Assembly: GCA_945866505.1 (NCBI GenBank)
Contig: CAMBHH010000001.1
Location: 1 to 58,037 of the forward strand
From: Flavobacterium psychrophilum
GTDB lineage: Bacteria; Bacteroidota; Bacteroidia; Flavobacteriales; Flavobacteriaceae
Direction: 5' to 3'
Length of the DNA stretch: 58,037 nt
How positions within the stretch are numbered: the stretch's first letter is position 1; each line of letters starts with the position of its first letter. The translations under genes and the position numbers were made by a program. Below the pieces are notes generated by a model that had not been told where the DNA came from, made no database searches, and saw only the letters and a program-made list of their open reading frames with translations. This document shows, piece after piece, positions 45,243 through 54,400 of this stretch.

Positions 45243-45818
45243 ATGGAATTAGATTTGAAAGAAATAGCAACTGTAGGAATGGTACTTTTTGCAGTTATTG
45301 ATATCGTGGGAACTGTGCCTATTGTTGTCGACCTTAGAGCCAAACACGGTCATATCGAATCAGAGAAAGCATCGCTTGTAGCTGGAATGATTATGATTGT
45401 TTTTCTTTTTATCGGAGAAGAGTTTTTAAGTTTAATTGGTATCGATGTGCATTCTTTTGCTGTTGCGGGTTCGTTTGTCTTGTTCTTTTTGGCTCTTGAA
45501 ATGATTTTAGGCATTCGCATTTATCGTGATGAAGCTTCAAGCTCAGCGTCCATTGTCCCAATTGCTTTTCCGCTAATTGCAGGAGCAGGAACGATGACTA
45601 CATTATTGTCTTTGAAAGCGCAGTACCAAACTGTAAATATTCTTATTGCCATAGTTTTGAATATTATCGTAGTTTACATTGTATTGAAATCGTCGGCAAA
45701 AATTGAAAAAATGTTAGGGAAAAATGGTTTGGGAGTCATCAGAAAAGCGTTTGGAGTGGTTCTTTTGGCTATAGCTGTTAAATTATTTGCTGGTAATGTT
45801 AAAGATTTGTTCCTGTAA
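45243..45818 (+). CDS. MarC family membrane protein
   Basis: 191 residues from the ATG at 45243; a GTG two codons earlier is possible. Six hydrophobic helices with MarC features: DIVGTVPIVVDL near the start, SFVLFFLALEMILGI, PIAFPLIAGAGTMTTLL and the ending RKAFGVVLLAIAVKLF. MarC proteins are small multi-spanning proteins, sometimes called NAAT transporters; their substrate is not known and the old antibiotic-resistance link is not supported. It starts a short plus-strand group with the next two genes. Confidence 0.88.
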   Translation: MELDLKEIATVGMVLFAVIDIVGTVPIVVDLRAKHGHIESEKASLVAGMIMIVFLFIGEEFLSLIGIDVHSFAVAGSFVLFFLALEMILGIRIYRDEASSSASIVPIAFPLIAGAGTMTTLLSLKAQYQTVNILIAIVLNIIVVYIVLKSSAKIEKMLGKNGLGVIRKAFGVVLLAIAVKLFAGNVKDLFL

Positions 45819-45871
45819 ATTAAATTTTTATAAATTTACCCATCATTTTATAATAACATAAAACTTAAAAG

Positions 45872-46075
45872 ATGAAACTTTTTACTAATATATTGGTCGT
45901 TTTGGCAATTGGGCTTGTTATTTTTAATATTAGTTTACTAGACTTCAAACATCCTCTAGAAGGAAACAGCATGATTGCTTTTATTGGAATAGCAGCATCT
46001 TTTTGTGCTATTTTGATTCTATTGATATTTAGAATGTCAAAAAGCATTGAAGAAAAAATGAACGATAAATTCTAA
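45872..46075 (+). CDS. Small two-helix membrane protein
   Basis: 67 residues with two membrane helices (NILVVLAIGLVIFNISLL and MIAFIGIAASFCAILILLIF) joined by a short polar loop and a charged tail (KSIEEKMND). The stop is directly followed by the ATG of the next gene, so the two are likely co-translated. Conserved-looking, unknown function. Confidence 0.8.
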   Translation: MKLFTNILVVLAIGLVIFNISLLDFKHPLEGNSMIAFIGIAASFCAILILLIFRMSKSIEEKMNDKF

Positions 46076-46684
46076 ATGTTCGATTTGCTAATTATTGGCG
46101 GCGGCGTTTCTGGAATGTCTTGCGCCTTGGTTTTGGGTTCAGCTAAAAACAAACCCTTTGTTGTAGATACTAAAATTGGTATCATTGCCCATCAAAAAAA
46201 TTCTAATCTACAGGAAGCGATTATTAACAATGCCTACGGAATTCCTCCAGGCACATTAGGATCCGATTTATTAGCTGAGAGTATTCAGCATTTATCAGAA
46301 AACTATCCTCATATTGTACAAATTTCAAGCGAAAAAGTGCTCAAAGTAGACGGCGAATTTCTAGATTTTACAATTACTACGAATAAAAATACTTATAAAT
46401 CCAAAATGATTGTGCTGGCGATTGGAGCAGCCAATACTTTTGCCATCGAAGGATTGATGCACTATGAAGAACCGCACCAAAAAGCACTTGCAGAAAAACA
46501 AAGAATCCAACTCAAAAACTACGACCACAAAGTTGTCGACGGTATTTATGTAGCGGGAACATTAGCGGGTTATAGAAGCCAAGTGGCGATTGCTGCAGGA
46601 AGCGGTGCCGCCGTTGCTGGCGATATTCTGACTTTATGGAATGGTGGAATACCTACTCAAGTTCACGATAGTATCAAAAAATAA
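46076..46684 (+). CDS. Short thioredoxin-reductase-like flavoprotein (FAD domain only)
   Basis: 202 residues. The N-terminus DLLIIGGGVSGMS is an FAD-binding Rossmann motif, VLAIGAANTF the second FAD element and DGIYVAGTLAGYRSQVAIAAG the C-terminal FAD motif of thioredoxin reductases. A normal thioredoxin reductase has about 310 residues; here the NADPH-binding domain with its CxxC pair is missing, and the two FAD halves are joined directly. It cannot reduce thioredoxin by the usual route and may be a regulator or use another electron source. It starts right after the small membrane gene. Confidence 0.85.
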   Translation: MFDLLIIGGGVSGMSCALVLGSAKNKPFVVDTKIGIIAHQKNSNLQEAIINNAYGIPPGTLGSDLLAESIQHLSENYPHIVQISSEKVLKVDGEFLDFTITTNKNTYKSKMIVLAIGAANTFAIEGLMHYEEPHQKALAEKQRIQLKNYDHKVVDGIYVAGTLAGYRSQVAIAAGSGAAVAGDILTLWNGGIPTQVHDSIKK

Positions 46685-46709
46685 TTCTATAAATAAATTT
46701 CCTCTTCTT

Positions 46710-47537
46710 TTATTTTCTTTCCAAGATTTCCTTTTTAATTGCGTTAACCTCTTTTATCAGTAATGGAAAAGCGGGATCAACCATAGATCCGTGATCAAAA
46801 CCTTCTAATTTGAAAATTGTAGTACGTTTGTGGCCTGCAAGCTTCATCATTCGCCACATATAGGCATTTTCTTCATAACGTCCCAGCAGTTCCATTTCTG
46901 GATCTCCAGTGATAAGCACTAACGGAGGCGCGTCTTGGCGAACAAAATAAAGCGGTGCATATTCGTCAATCAACGGTTGTGTTTCTTTTATTCCCATTTC
47001 TTTACGAATGGTAAAATGAGTAACGGTTTGTCCACTAAAAGAGATATTTCCAGCGATACTATTGGCGTCAATTTCATATTTAGCCAAATATTTTTTGTTG
47101 AGTCCGACCATCATTGTTAAGTAGGCTCCTGCAGAATGTCCTGACAAAAAAATCAAATCAGTTCTACCACCATAATTCTCAATATGCTGAAATGTCCAGG
47201 CAATTGCTGCTGCGGCATCTTCTATGCAAAGAGCAGCTTTTACTTTTGGCGAAAGCCGATACTCGACTCCAATAACTGCGAAGCCCTTTTCTAACAAGGC
47301 TAGTGGAATTTCTTTGGTGCCACCCATAAGTCCTCCACCGTGAAACCAAATAATTGTGGCAAAGTTTTTAGAATTTCTGGGATAATAAATATCCAAGGAA
47401 CATTGAGAATCTATGTATTTATCACTTTTATTGACTATATCAGGGTAATAATGTATGCCTTTTTCGATGGTATATTGCTGTTGGGCATTCACAAAAAATG
47501 AAGAGGTCAATAACAATAAAAATATAATTTTTTTCAT
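46710..47537 (-). CDS. Secreted alpha/beta-hydrolase (esterase/lipase family)
   Basis: 275 residues with a signal peptide at about 1-18 (FFVNAQ). Alpha/beta-hydrolase features: oxyanion loop WFHGGGLMGG, nucleophile in LSGHSAGAYL (GxSxG), an acid after ITGDPEM and the histidine in GFDHGSM. It resembles the BD-FAE/carboxylesterase group that hydrolyses acetyl or feruloyl esters on sugars. The substrate is inferred. A three-half-site palindrome lies just upstream (47578-47604). Confidence 0.85.
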   Translation of the reverse strand: MKKIIFLLLLTSSFFVNAQQQYTIEKGIHYYPDIVNKSDKYIDSQCSLDIYYPRNSKNFATIIWFHGGGLMGGTKEIPLALLEKGFAVIGVEYRLSPKVKAALCIEDAAAAIAWTFQHIENYGGRTDLIFLSGHSAGAYLTMMVGLNKKYLAKYEIDANSIAGNISFSGQTVTHFTIRKEMGIKETQPLIDEYAPLYFVRQDAPPLVLITGDPEMELLGRYEENAYMWRMMKLAGHKRTTIFKLEGFDHGSMVDPAFPLLIKEVNAIKKEILERK

Positions 47538-47577
47538 CCTTTTTATAATTTAATCTTTGTTCAATCTTATATTTAAA

Positions 47578-47604
47578 ATCAAATCTGATTTGATATCAAA
47601 TTAG
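47578..47604. promoter_or_regulatory. Palindromic operator-like site upstream of the esterase gene
   Basis: Three 7-bp half sites in alternating orientation: ATCAAAT (47578-47584), ATTTGAT (47588-47594), ATCAAAT (47595-47601). The last two form a perfect 14-bp palindrome. It lies 41 nt before the esterase ATG and directly beyond the stop of the protease gene, so it may bind a dimeric regulator. Confidence 0.45.
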
Positions 47605-47605
47605 T

Positions 47606-49174
47606 CTATTTCAAAACTTTGTCAACCATAGCATCCTCTTGCAACACAATTTCATAAAACTTACTTTCATTGTATAACTGACGGGCGAATTCTGCTGCCA
47701 AGTAGAGTTTTACTAATGATTTGTTTTTGTCTAAATTCATCTTTATTCCGTTTTTGAAAAGGTATTTTTGAAAAGCGTTGAAATACAAATCTGTAACAGC
47801 CATTTTGACTTTAAATTGTTCGAAAGACAATCCTTTAAAAACGTTGCGGTTGTAATCTAATTGTTCAAAAACAAATTGGCCCAGAACTCCCGTTTGCAAT
47901 AAATAGGAAGTGTGTTCTTTGCTAGATTCCAATTCAAGAGGAACAAAAACATCAGGCACGATGCCGCCACCACCGTATACAATTTTTCCTTTTGGCGTTT
48001 TGAATTTGGGCGTATTAGGTGTTTTTATACTGTCTTTATAATACAGTTCGCCACTTTTAAAACGCAGTTCAGCTTCTTGCAAATAATCTTCGGTGCCTTT
48101 TGAATAGGGTTTTTGTATGGAACGCCCCGTTGGCGTATAATATCTAGCAATCGTCAGTCGAACCGCTGATCCATCGTCAAAATCCATTTCTCGTTGTACC
48201 AATCCTTTCCCAAAAGAACGACGACCTACAATTGTTCCTCTGTCATTATCTTGAATGGCACCTGCCAATATTTCGCTAGCCGAAGCGCTGTTTTCGTTGA
48301 TTAATACAAATAATTTTCCGCTTTCGAAACTACCAGTATTTGTTGCTATTGTTTTTTCGATTTTTCCGTTTTTGTCCTTTGTAAAAACAATTAATTGTTT
48401 GTCTGCCAACAATTCATCGGCAATAGCCACAGCTTGTTCTAAATAGCCGCCGCCGTTGTCCCGAAGGTCTATCACAAGTGATTTTATGCCTTTTTCTTTT
48501 AATTTAGTCAAACCTATTTTGAATTCATCAAAAGTGCTTCCAGCAAAACGATTTATTTTGATATAACCCGTCGTCGGGTTCAAAAGCAGAGCAGCATCAA
48601 CACTTTTTATAGGAATAATGCCTCGCTTTATTGTAATATTTAATTTTTTGTTATCCGTTTTTCTATAAATGGTGACCAAAATTTCAGAACCTTCTTTTCC
48701 TTTTAGCTTAGAAAATAGACTGTCTGTAGGGAGTTTTCGGCCAAACAATTTTGTTTTATCGGCATACAAAATTCGGTCACCCGATTGAATTCCCGCTTTT
48801 TCCGAAGGTCCGTTTTCGACTGGCTTAATAACCGCTAAAGAATCTTTATACATATAGAAATTCACACCGATTCCCACAAACTCACCTCGCATACTTTCGG
48901 CAACTAGGACTTGCTCACTGGGCGGAACATAGACCGAATGCGGATCCAATTGTCCCAAAATATTCTCGATGGCTCGATTAGTAATGGTATCAGCATTTAC
49001 TTTATCGACATATTCGTTGTCTATAAAATCAAGTAATTTGTTGAGCTTGTTTTTCGAACTGTTTTTGGCCAAAAACTGACTTTGACCCGGAAAGTTGAGA
49101 CATCCTCCTAAAAGTATTCCAAACGCCAAAGCACCGAAAATAAGTATTGGAAAGTATTTTGGGTTAAGTTTCAT
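47606..49174 (-). CDS. S41 family C-terminal processing peptidase (CtpA-like)
   Basis: 522 residues from the ATG at 49174 (an in-frame ATG at 49204 is possible). Signal/anchor at about 8-30 (ILLGGCLNF, a possible lipobox), PDZ domain (EFVGIGVNFY, NGPSEKAGIQSGDRIL), then the S41 core with DLRDNGGGYL, the nucleophile Ser in NENSASASEIL and Lys in RRSFGKGLVQ. It cleaves C-terminal ends of envelope proteins. It differs in size and domain set from the protease at 34072-36315, which has the extra Tsp domain. Confidence 0.92.
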   Translation of the reverse strand: MKLNPKYFPILIFGALAFGILLGGCLNFPGQSQFLAKNSSKNKLNKLLDFIDNEYVDKVNADTITNRAIENILGQLDPHSVYVPPSEQVLVAESMRGEFVGIGVNFYMYKDSLAVIKPVENGPSEKAGIQSGDRILYADKTKLFGRKLPTDSLFSKLKGKEGSEILVTIYRKTDNKKLNITIKRGIIPIKSVDAALLLNPTTGYIKINRFAGSTFDEFKIGLTKLKEKGIKSLVIDLRDNGGGYLEQAVAIADELLADKQLIVFTKDKNGKIEKTIATNTGSFESGKLFVLINENSASASEILAGAIQDNDRGTIVGRRSFGKGLVQREMDFDDGSAVRLTIARYYTPTGRSIQKPYSKGTEDYLQEAELRFKSGELYYKDSIKTPNTPKFKTPKGKIVYGGGGIVPDVFVPLELESSKEHTSYLLQTGVLGQFVFEQLDYNRNVFKGLSFEQFKVKMAVTDLYFNAFQKYLFKNGIKMNLDKNKSLVKLYLAAEFARQLYNESKFYEIVLQEDAMVDKVLK

Positions 49175-49288
49175 ACATGTAAAATTTGATTTTTTAGCGG
49201 TCATATATGGTATAGCCTTTTATTTATAGGTGTTTGTTTGCAACAAACTCGTTGTTAGTGGCGATTTCATATTGAGATTTAAAATAAT

Positions 49289-49753
49289 TTAGTTCAATGG
49301 GATGTCTCCTATGCTGCATTCCCATTGATTTTTGGGATGTTTGTTAGAAATTAAAGCTATTAACGGAACGGTAAAGCCTGAAGAAATTAAACCTAATCCA
49401 ACTATTGTAAAACCACCGCCAAGAGCTGTTACGGAAGTGCCTCCAAGTATGAGAATAACTCCTATAGTACATATTATTGGAGAAGCAATAGTTGACGTAA
49501 GCGATTTTCTTTTAATTTTTTCAATTGAAGATAAAGGAATTATTGTATTATTTATTGAAATTGTATTATTGTCAATAATTGAAAATCTTCCATAAAGACG
49601 TTGGCCCTCAGTTGTAACTACTTTTATTCTTTTGTGCTCCATTAAAAAATCTGATTTTTCGCCATTTTTATCTTTGAATAGAATCCCCTTTTCTTGCGAA
49701 ATGGCAGAATAAAAAGTCAATAATAGAAATAACGAAAAAATAATTGTTTTCAT
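49289..49753 (-). CDS. Secreted or membrane protein of unknown function
   Basis: 154 residues with a signal peptide at about 1-19 (SAISQ). A short N-terminal domain with KRIKVVTTEGQRLYGRFSII is a likely SH3- or Sm-like strand pattern, then a glycine-rich pair of membrane helices (ICTIGVILILGGTSVTALGG, FTIVGLGLISSGFTVPLIAL) and a short tail. I recognise no family. It is on the same strand as the dCMP deaminase gene 14 nt upstream and may share its transcript. Confidence 0.65.
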   Translation of the reverse strand: MKTIIFSLFLLLTFYSAISQEKGILFKDKNGEKSDFLMEHKRIKVVTTEGQRLYGRFSIIDNNTISINNTIIPLSSIEKIKRKSLTSTIASPIICTIGVILILGGTSVTALGGGFTIVGLGLISSGFTVPLIALISNKHPKNQWECSIGDIPLN

Positions 49754-49766
49754 CCTAGCTTATTTA

Positions 49767-50192
49767 TCATAATTCTTCAATTTGTTCCACAAGTACTCCT
49801 GCTTTTTCTAGAAAATCGATTCCTGATTTATCTTTATAGTTCACTTGATACACGACTCTTTTTATACCAGCTTGGTGAATTAATTTACTGCATTCTCTAC
49901 AGGGTGAAAGGGTAATATATAGTGTGGCGCCGTCGCACGTTTGGGTAGATTTTGCTACTTTAAGAATGGCATTTGCTTCAGCGTGAAGAACATACCAATT
50001 GCTTATTCCTGCCTCGTCTTCACAACAATTTTCAAAACCCGAAGGGGTTCCGTTATATCCATCTGAAATAATCATTTTATCGCGAACGATTATTGCACCA
50101 ACTTGTTTGCGTTTGCAATAAGACAAATTGCTCCATTCTTTTGCAATTCGAAGGTAGGCTTTGTCGTATTTATTTAATTTTTTATTTTCCAT
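49767..50192 (-). CDS. dCMP deaminase-like zinc deaminase (ComEB family)
   Basis: 141 residues. CDA-fold zinc motifs: HAEANAI (zinc His and catalytic Glu) and SPCRECSKL (PCxxC zinc cysteines), preceded by SYCKRKQVGAIIVRD and DGYNGTPSGFENC. It should deaminate dCMP to dUMP and feed thymidylate synthesis, which complements the nrdAB genes. The next gene downstream on the strand is the 49289 membrane protein; the HupE-like gene is eight bases upstream. Confidence 0.93.
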   Translation of the reverse strand: MENKKLNKYDKAYLRIAKEWSNLSYCKRKQVGAIIVRDKMIISDGYNGTPSGFENCCEDEAGISNWYVLHAEANAILKVAKSTQTCDGATLYITLSPCRECSKLIHQAGIKRVVYQVNYKDKSGIDFLEKAGVLVEQIEEL

Positions 50193-50200
50193 TTTTTAAT

Positions 50201-50794
50201 TTATCTATTCCGGATTTCGTTTGAAATTATCATTGGTAAAACCACTCCAATTACAAAAGACGACATCACTAAGTTCCAATCGCGTTTTGAAAATCGGTAG
50301 AAAGTTTGTACAATATACGAAAGTATCAATACAATAAAAACTATAATAATTTGCGAAGTTTCGATTACCAAGGAAACCTCTGCGAGAGTTATTAATTGCG
50401 ATTGTAAAGAATCTTTTACTAGGGTTTTAAAATACGCTGTAAAACTTAATCCGTGAATCATTCCGAAAAACAAAGTTACAAACCCAATAACGCTTATACT
50501 TTCTTGTTTTGAAGATTTTCCCGGTGTGAAAAGATGAAATAGAGCAATAATTAGAATGGTTGTTGGAATTAAAAATTTAACTAAATTAACTTTAATAATC
50601 AACACTCCAGAAACCGATAGTAGTAATGCTGCAGTATGCCCAATGGTAAAAATAGTTACTAAAAGCAAGAGTTTTTTCCAATCTTTAAAGGCATAAGTAA
50701 TAGATAATGCTATTAAAAATAAAATGTGGTCGTAAGCAGACAAGTCAAGAATATGCCTTAATCCTCTTTCGAAAAAAATCCAAAATTCTGACAT
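50201..50794 (-). CDS. HupE/UreJ-like membrane protein
   Basis: 197 residues from the ATG at 50794. Six hydrophobic helices with HupE/UreJ-like signatures: GLRHILDLSAYDHILFLIAL (His/Asp early), FTIGHTAALLLSVSGVL (His in a helix) and MIHGLSFTAYF. Members of this family are nickel or cobalt permeases or unknown; the histidine motifs are consistent with metal transport. The neighbouring genes (dCMP deaminase, S41 protease) give no hint. Function not certain. Confidence 0.75.
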   Translation of the reverse strand: MSEFWIFFERGLRHILDLSAYDHILFLIALSITYAFKDWKKLLLLVTIFTIGHTAALLLSVSGVLIIKVNLVKFLIPTTILIIALFHLFTPGKSSKQESISVIGFVTLFFGMIHGLSFTAYFKTLVKDSLQSQLITLAEVSLVIETSQIIIVFIVLILSYIVQTFYRFSKRDWNLVMSSFVIGVVLPMIISNEIRNR

Positions 50795-50992
50795 TGTAAA
50801 CAAGTATAAATATTAGGGGTTGTCAAACTTACAATTTATTTTGAAATTAGTTTTATTGCAGACAGTAAAAAGACTTTTAGGGACTATTTGTTTTAATAAA
50901 AAAAAGAAACTTTAAGGAAAATATTGGCATTTGATTATTGAAAAATATTGAAATAAGTTGTAACTTTAATAGAACATTTAAAATCTATTATT

Positions 50993-51427
50993 ATGTCAAT
51001 AGCACAATTATTTGATAGCGAATTCAAACACCGTGTAAAAGGTCGTTTTTCTGCCGCAGTGCGTGTATTGTATGCAGATGGAGGGAAGTTTGATCCCGAT
51101 GAAAAAATGTTTTTAGACAAATTGGCTGTAAAACTAAATATTTCCGAAGAAGAATATAAAGAAATTTTAGCCAATCCATTAAAATACCCTCTCAATCCTC
51201 CCTATTTATATGTGGAAAGATTAGAGAATTTATACAATATTTCTAGGGTAGTTCACCACGACCATCATCTAGGCGATAAGCAAGAAACCCTTTTAAGAAA
51301 ATTTGCTGTAGCCCTTGGATTTACAACCGGCAACGTAAACTATATCGTCAATAAAGCATTGGCATTGGTCGATAAAAAAGTAGATTTAGACACTTTTATT
51401 TATGAAATGCAGAACATGAATCGATAA
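50993..51427 (+). CDS. TerB-like protein
   Basis: 144 residues, largely helical. The TerB domain pattern is visible: AAVRVLYADGGKFDPDEKMFLDKLA with acidic residues that bind metal in the family, and LLRKFAVALGF...VNYIVNKAL. TerB proteins are linked to tellurite resistance and membrane stress, but in Bacteroidota they are widespread and stand alone. Just upstream is TTG (50938-50940), 20 nt, TAACTTTA (50961-50968), a near-consensus promoter. Tellurite resistance should not be assumed. Confidence 0.8.
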   Translation: MSIAQLFDSEFKHRVKGRFSAAVRVLYADGGKFDPDEKMFLDKLAVKLNISEEEYKEILANPLKYPLNPPYLYVERLENLYNISRVVHHDHHLGDKQETLLRKFAVALGFTTGNVNYIVNKALALVDKKVDLDTFIYEMQNMNR

Positions 51428-51455
51428 AAATTTTTCAAAATCGGGTGTGTTTACT

Positions 51456-54400
51456 TTACCTAGTAACGTATATCCAACCCGATTTTGCAGTTCCATTTTT
51501 TGTTTCGGCTACATAATAGTAAGTACCATCGGCTAAAACCTCTCCTTTTCTATTTTTACCATCCCATTGGTTTGTATAATTTTGGAAATCATTTACTTCC
51601 ACACCATATCTATTATAAATGCGGAGTTTTGCTATATTACAACCCGTAAGGTCTAAAGTGTCGTTAAAAGTATCATTATTTGGAGTAATTGAATTTGGTA
51701 TTAAACAAACAGTATTTACGGTCGCTTTTTTACTAAATATGCAACCATTAAAATCTCGAACGGTGATAGTATAATCGCCAGGGCTCAGGTTCGAATAGGT
51801 TGTGTTTGGTGTAAATGAACTACTATTGATGCTGTATGTAAATGGCGCTACACCGCTTGTCACTCCGGTAATTTCAATAATCCCATCCGCTCGCTCATTA
51901 ACAACATCCGTCGTTTTTAATGCAATCGAAGTTGGAGAAGGATAAACTGTCACACTTAAGCTCGCTGTCAAACCGCACTGGCCTGCACTAGGTGTAAAAA
52001 TATAATTTCCAGAGACAGTGTTGCTTACAAAAGCAGGATTCCAAGTTCCAACGACGCCATTAGATGATGTAAGTGGTAAAACTGGACTAACTTCACCCGA
52101 ACATAATGGACTTATATCTGCAAAAATTGGAGTAACATTCGGGCGGACCTCAACATTCAAAGTAGTAGAATTTGCACATTGCCCTGCGGTTGGTGTAAAT
52201 GTATAAGTTCCGGATAAAGTATTGCTTATTGTAGCAGGGTTCCAGGTTCCTGTAATAGAATTATTAGATGTTAATGGCAAAACAGGAGGAACTGATTCTG
52301 AACAAATTGGAGCAATAGTTGTAAAGCTAGGAGTTACAATTTCATTTACGGTCATATTTAAAGTTGTAGTTGTAGCACATTGGCCTGCATCGGGCGTAAA
52401 GACATAGGTAGCCGAAGCGGTATTGCTAACAGTAGAAGGATTCCAAGTTCCAATAATCCCATTTGTTGAGGTTGAAGGTAATAAAGGAGCTGTTGCATTT
52501 GCACAAATAGAAGAAACAACTCCAAATACTGGTATAATCGCATTTACATTGATTGTTAATGTCGTTGTAGTTGCGCAAATGCCCGAAGAGGGAGTAAAAG
52601 TGTAAACTGCAGAAACAGCATTACTAACCATTGATGGAGTCCAAGTTCCGGTAATTCCATTTGTTGAAGTTAGCGGTAAACTCGGGGGTGTTGAATTGTA
52701 ACAAACATCTGCAATTGGGTCAAACAACGGAATTGTTTTAGGAATAATCGTTACATCTAAAGTTGTTGTAGATGCACATTGGTCAGCATTTGGTGTAAAA
52801 GTATAAGTTGCAGAAGCCGTATTACTAACTGTTGCAGGACTCCAAGTTCCTACAACTGAATTAATTGAAGTCGTTGGAAGAATGGGGCTTTCTAGACCTG
52901 AACAAAATGGCGCAATTGATGTGAAAGTTGGTGTTACAATTGGATTAACTACAATAGTCATTATAAAAGGATTTACAGTACATTGTCCAGCGTCTGGTGT
53001 AAAAGTATAAGTTGTAGTTGCAGTATTATTTATTGCTGGCGACCAAGTTCCAGTCACACCATTGTTAGACGTGGTTGGCAACGGAGCCATAGTTTGACCG
53101 AAGCAAATTGGTGTTACTTGCGTAAACAGGGCTTCAATCGGATTCACCACAATGGTCATTGTCGTAGTAGCTGTTGTTGGTGCGCATTGTCCAACATTTG
53201 GCGTAAAAGTATACGTTGTAGTTGCGGTGTTATTTTGAGCAGGCAACCAAGTTCCAGTTATGCCATTTGTTGACGTGGTTGGTAAAGGCGATGTTATTTC
53301 TCCGAAACAAATTGTTTTTATATCAGGAGTAAATACAGGTACCAATTCGTTTACTTCAATATTTATAGTAGTAACTGTTGCGCATTGTCCAGCCGAAGGA
53401 GTGAAAACATAGGATCCAGAAGAATTATTATTAATTACTGATGGATTCCAACTTCCAACAATTCCGTTATTAGAAGTTGTTGGCAAAATTGGCGGAGTAC
53501 TATTTCTGCAAATTGATGCCGGTAAAGTGAATTTGGGATCAACGTTGTTTAAAACGAAAATAGTAAATGTTAATGAATTGGCACACTGACCAGCGTCGGG
53601 TGTAAAAACATAGGTAGTTGTAGTGGTATTGTTTACTAGTGCAGGGTTCCAAGATCCAGAAATTCCGTTTGTTGAGGTTGTTGATAAAACTGGAGCAAAT
53701 CCGCCTTTACATATAGCAGGAAGAGTTGCGTTAAATACAGGGTCTATTTTTGCATTTACAACTACAGTCGAAGTGCTTTGAATCAATGAACTGGAACCAC
53801 ATGCATCCGTTGCGATTACAGAATAAACACCTGAATTTGATATTGTTACATTATTTATAGTCGGATTTTCTGTGGTTGAAGTGTAACCATTAGGCCCGGT
53901 CCAACTAAAAGTGTAAGGAGCGATACCGCCTGTTGCATTTGCCGTTAAAGTTAAACTATCTCCTTCGCAAACTGATGTCGCTGAAACTGTTGGGCTAGTT
54001 ATTGGATTTACAACTTTAAAGGAAGCTTTATAATTTGAACCCGAATTGCTGATGAATTTCGTAGTTTCACATGTTGATGTGCTCGTGTTTGAACCTGTAT
54101 ATGAGTAATAAATTTCAAGAACGTAATCACCCGGAGTTAAACCAGTTATAAAATCAATACTTAATAAATAATCTTTCCATTTTTGGTCGCCGCTTGTACA
54201 GCCGCCAAACCCATCATTAAACTGATTGGTTCCTGTATTACAGTCTGTAACAGTATTCAACGGAATTGAATTAAAGCTTCCTGATGGAGCAGCACTCGCA
54301 AGATAAACACGCCAATTTAGGGAGGCACTACATACATTGGAAGAAATATTTTTGAATGTTTTAATTTCAGCACCGGTAATCTTGGCGCAGCTAGAATTCT

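Noticed and set aside
50993..51427. Tellurite resistance operon
   Set aside because: Only a single TerB-like gene is present; no terC, terD or terA neighbours.
52018..53273. Several plus-strand frames of similar sequence opposite the repeat protein
   Set aside because: They recur once per coding repeat and are antisense shadows of the repeats, not genes.
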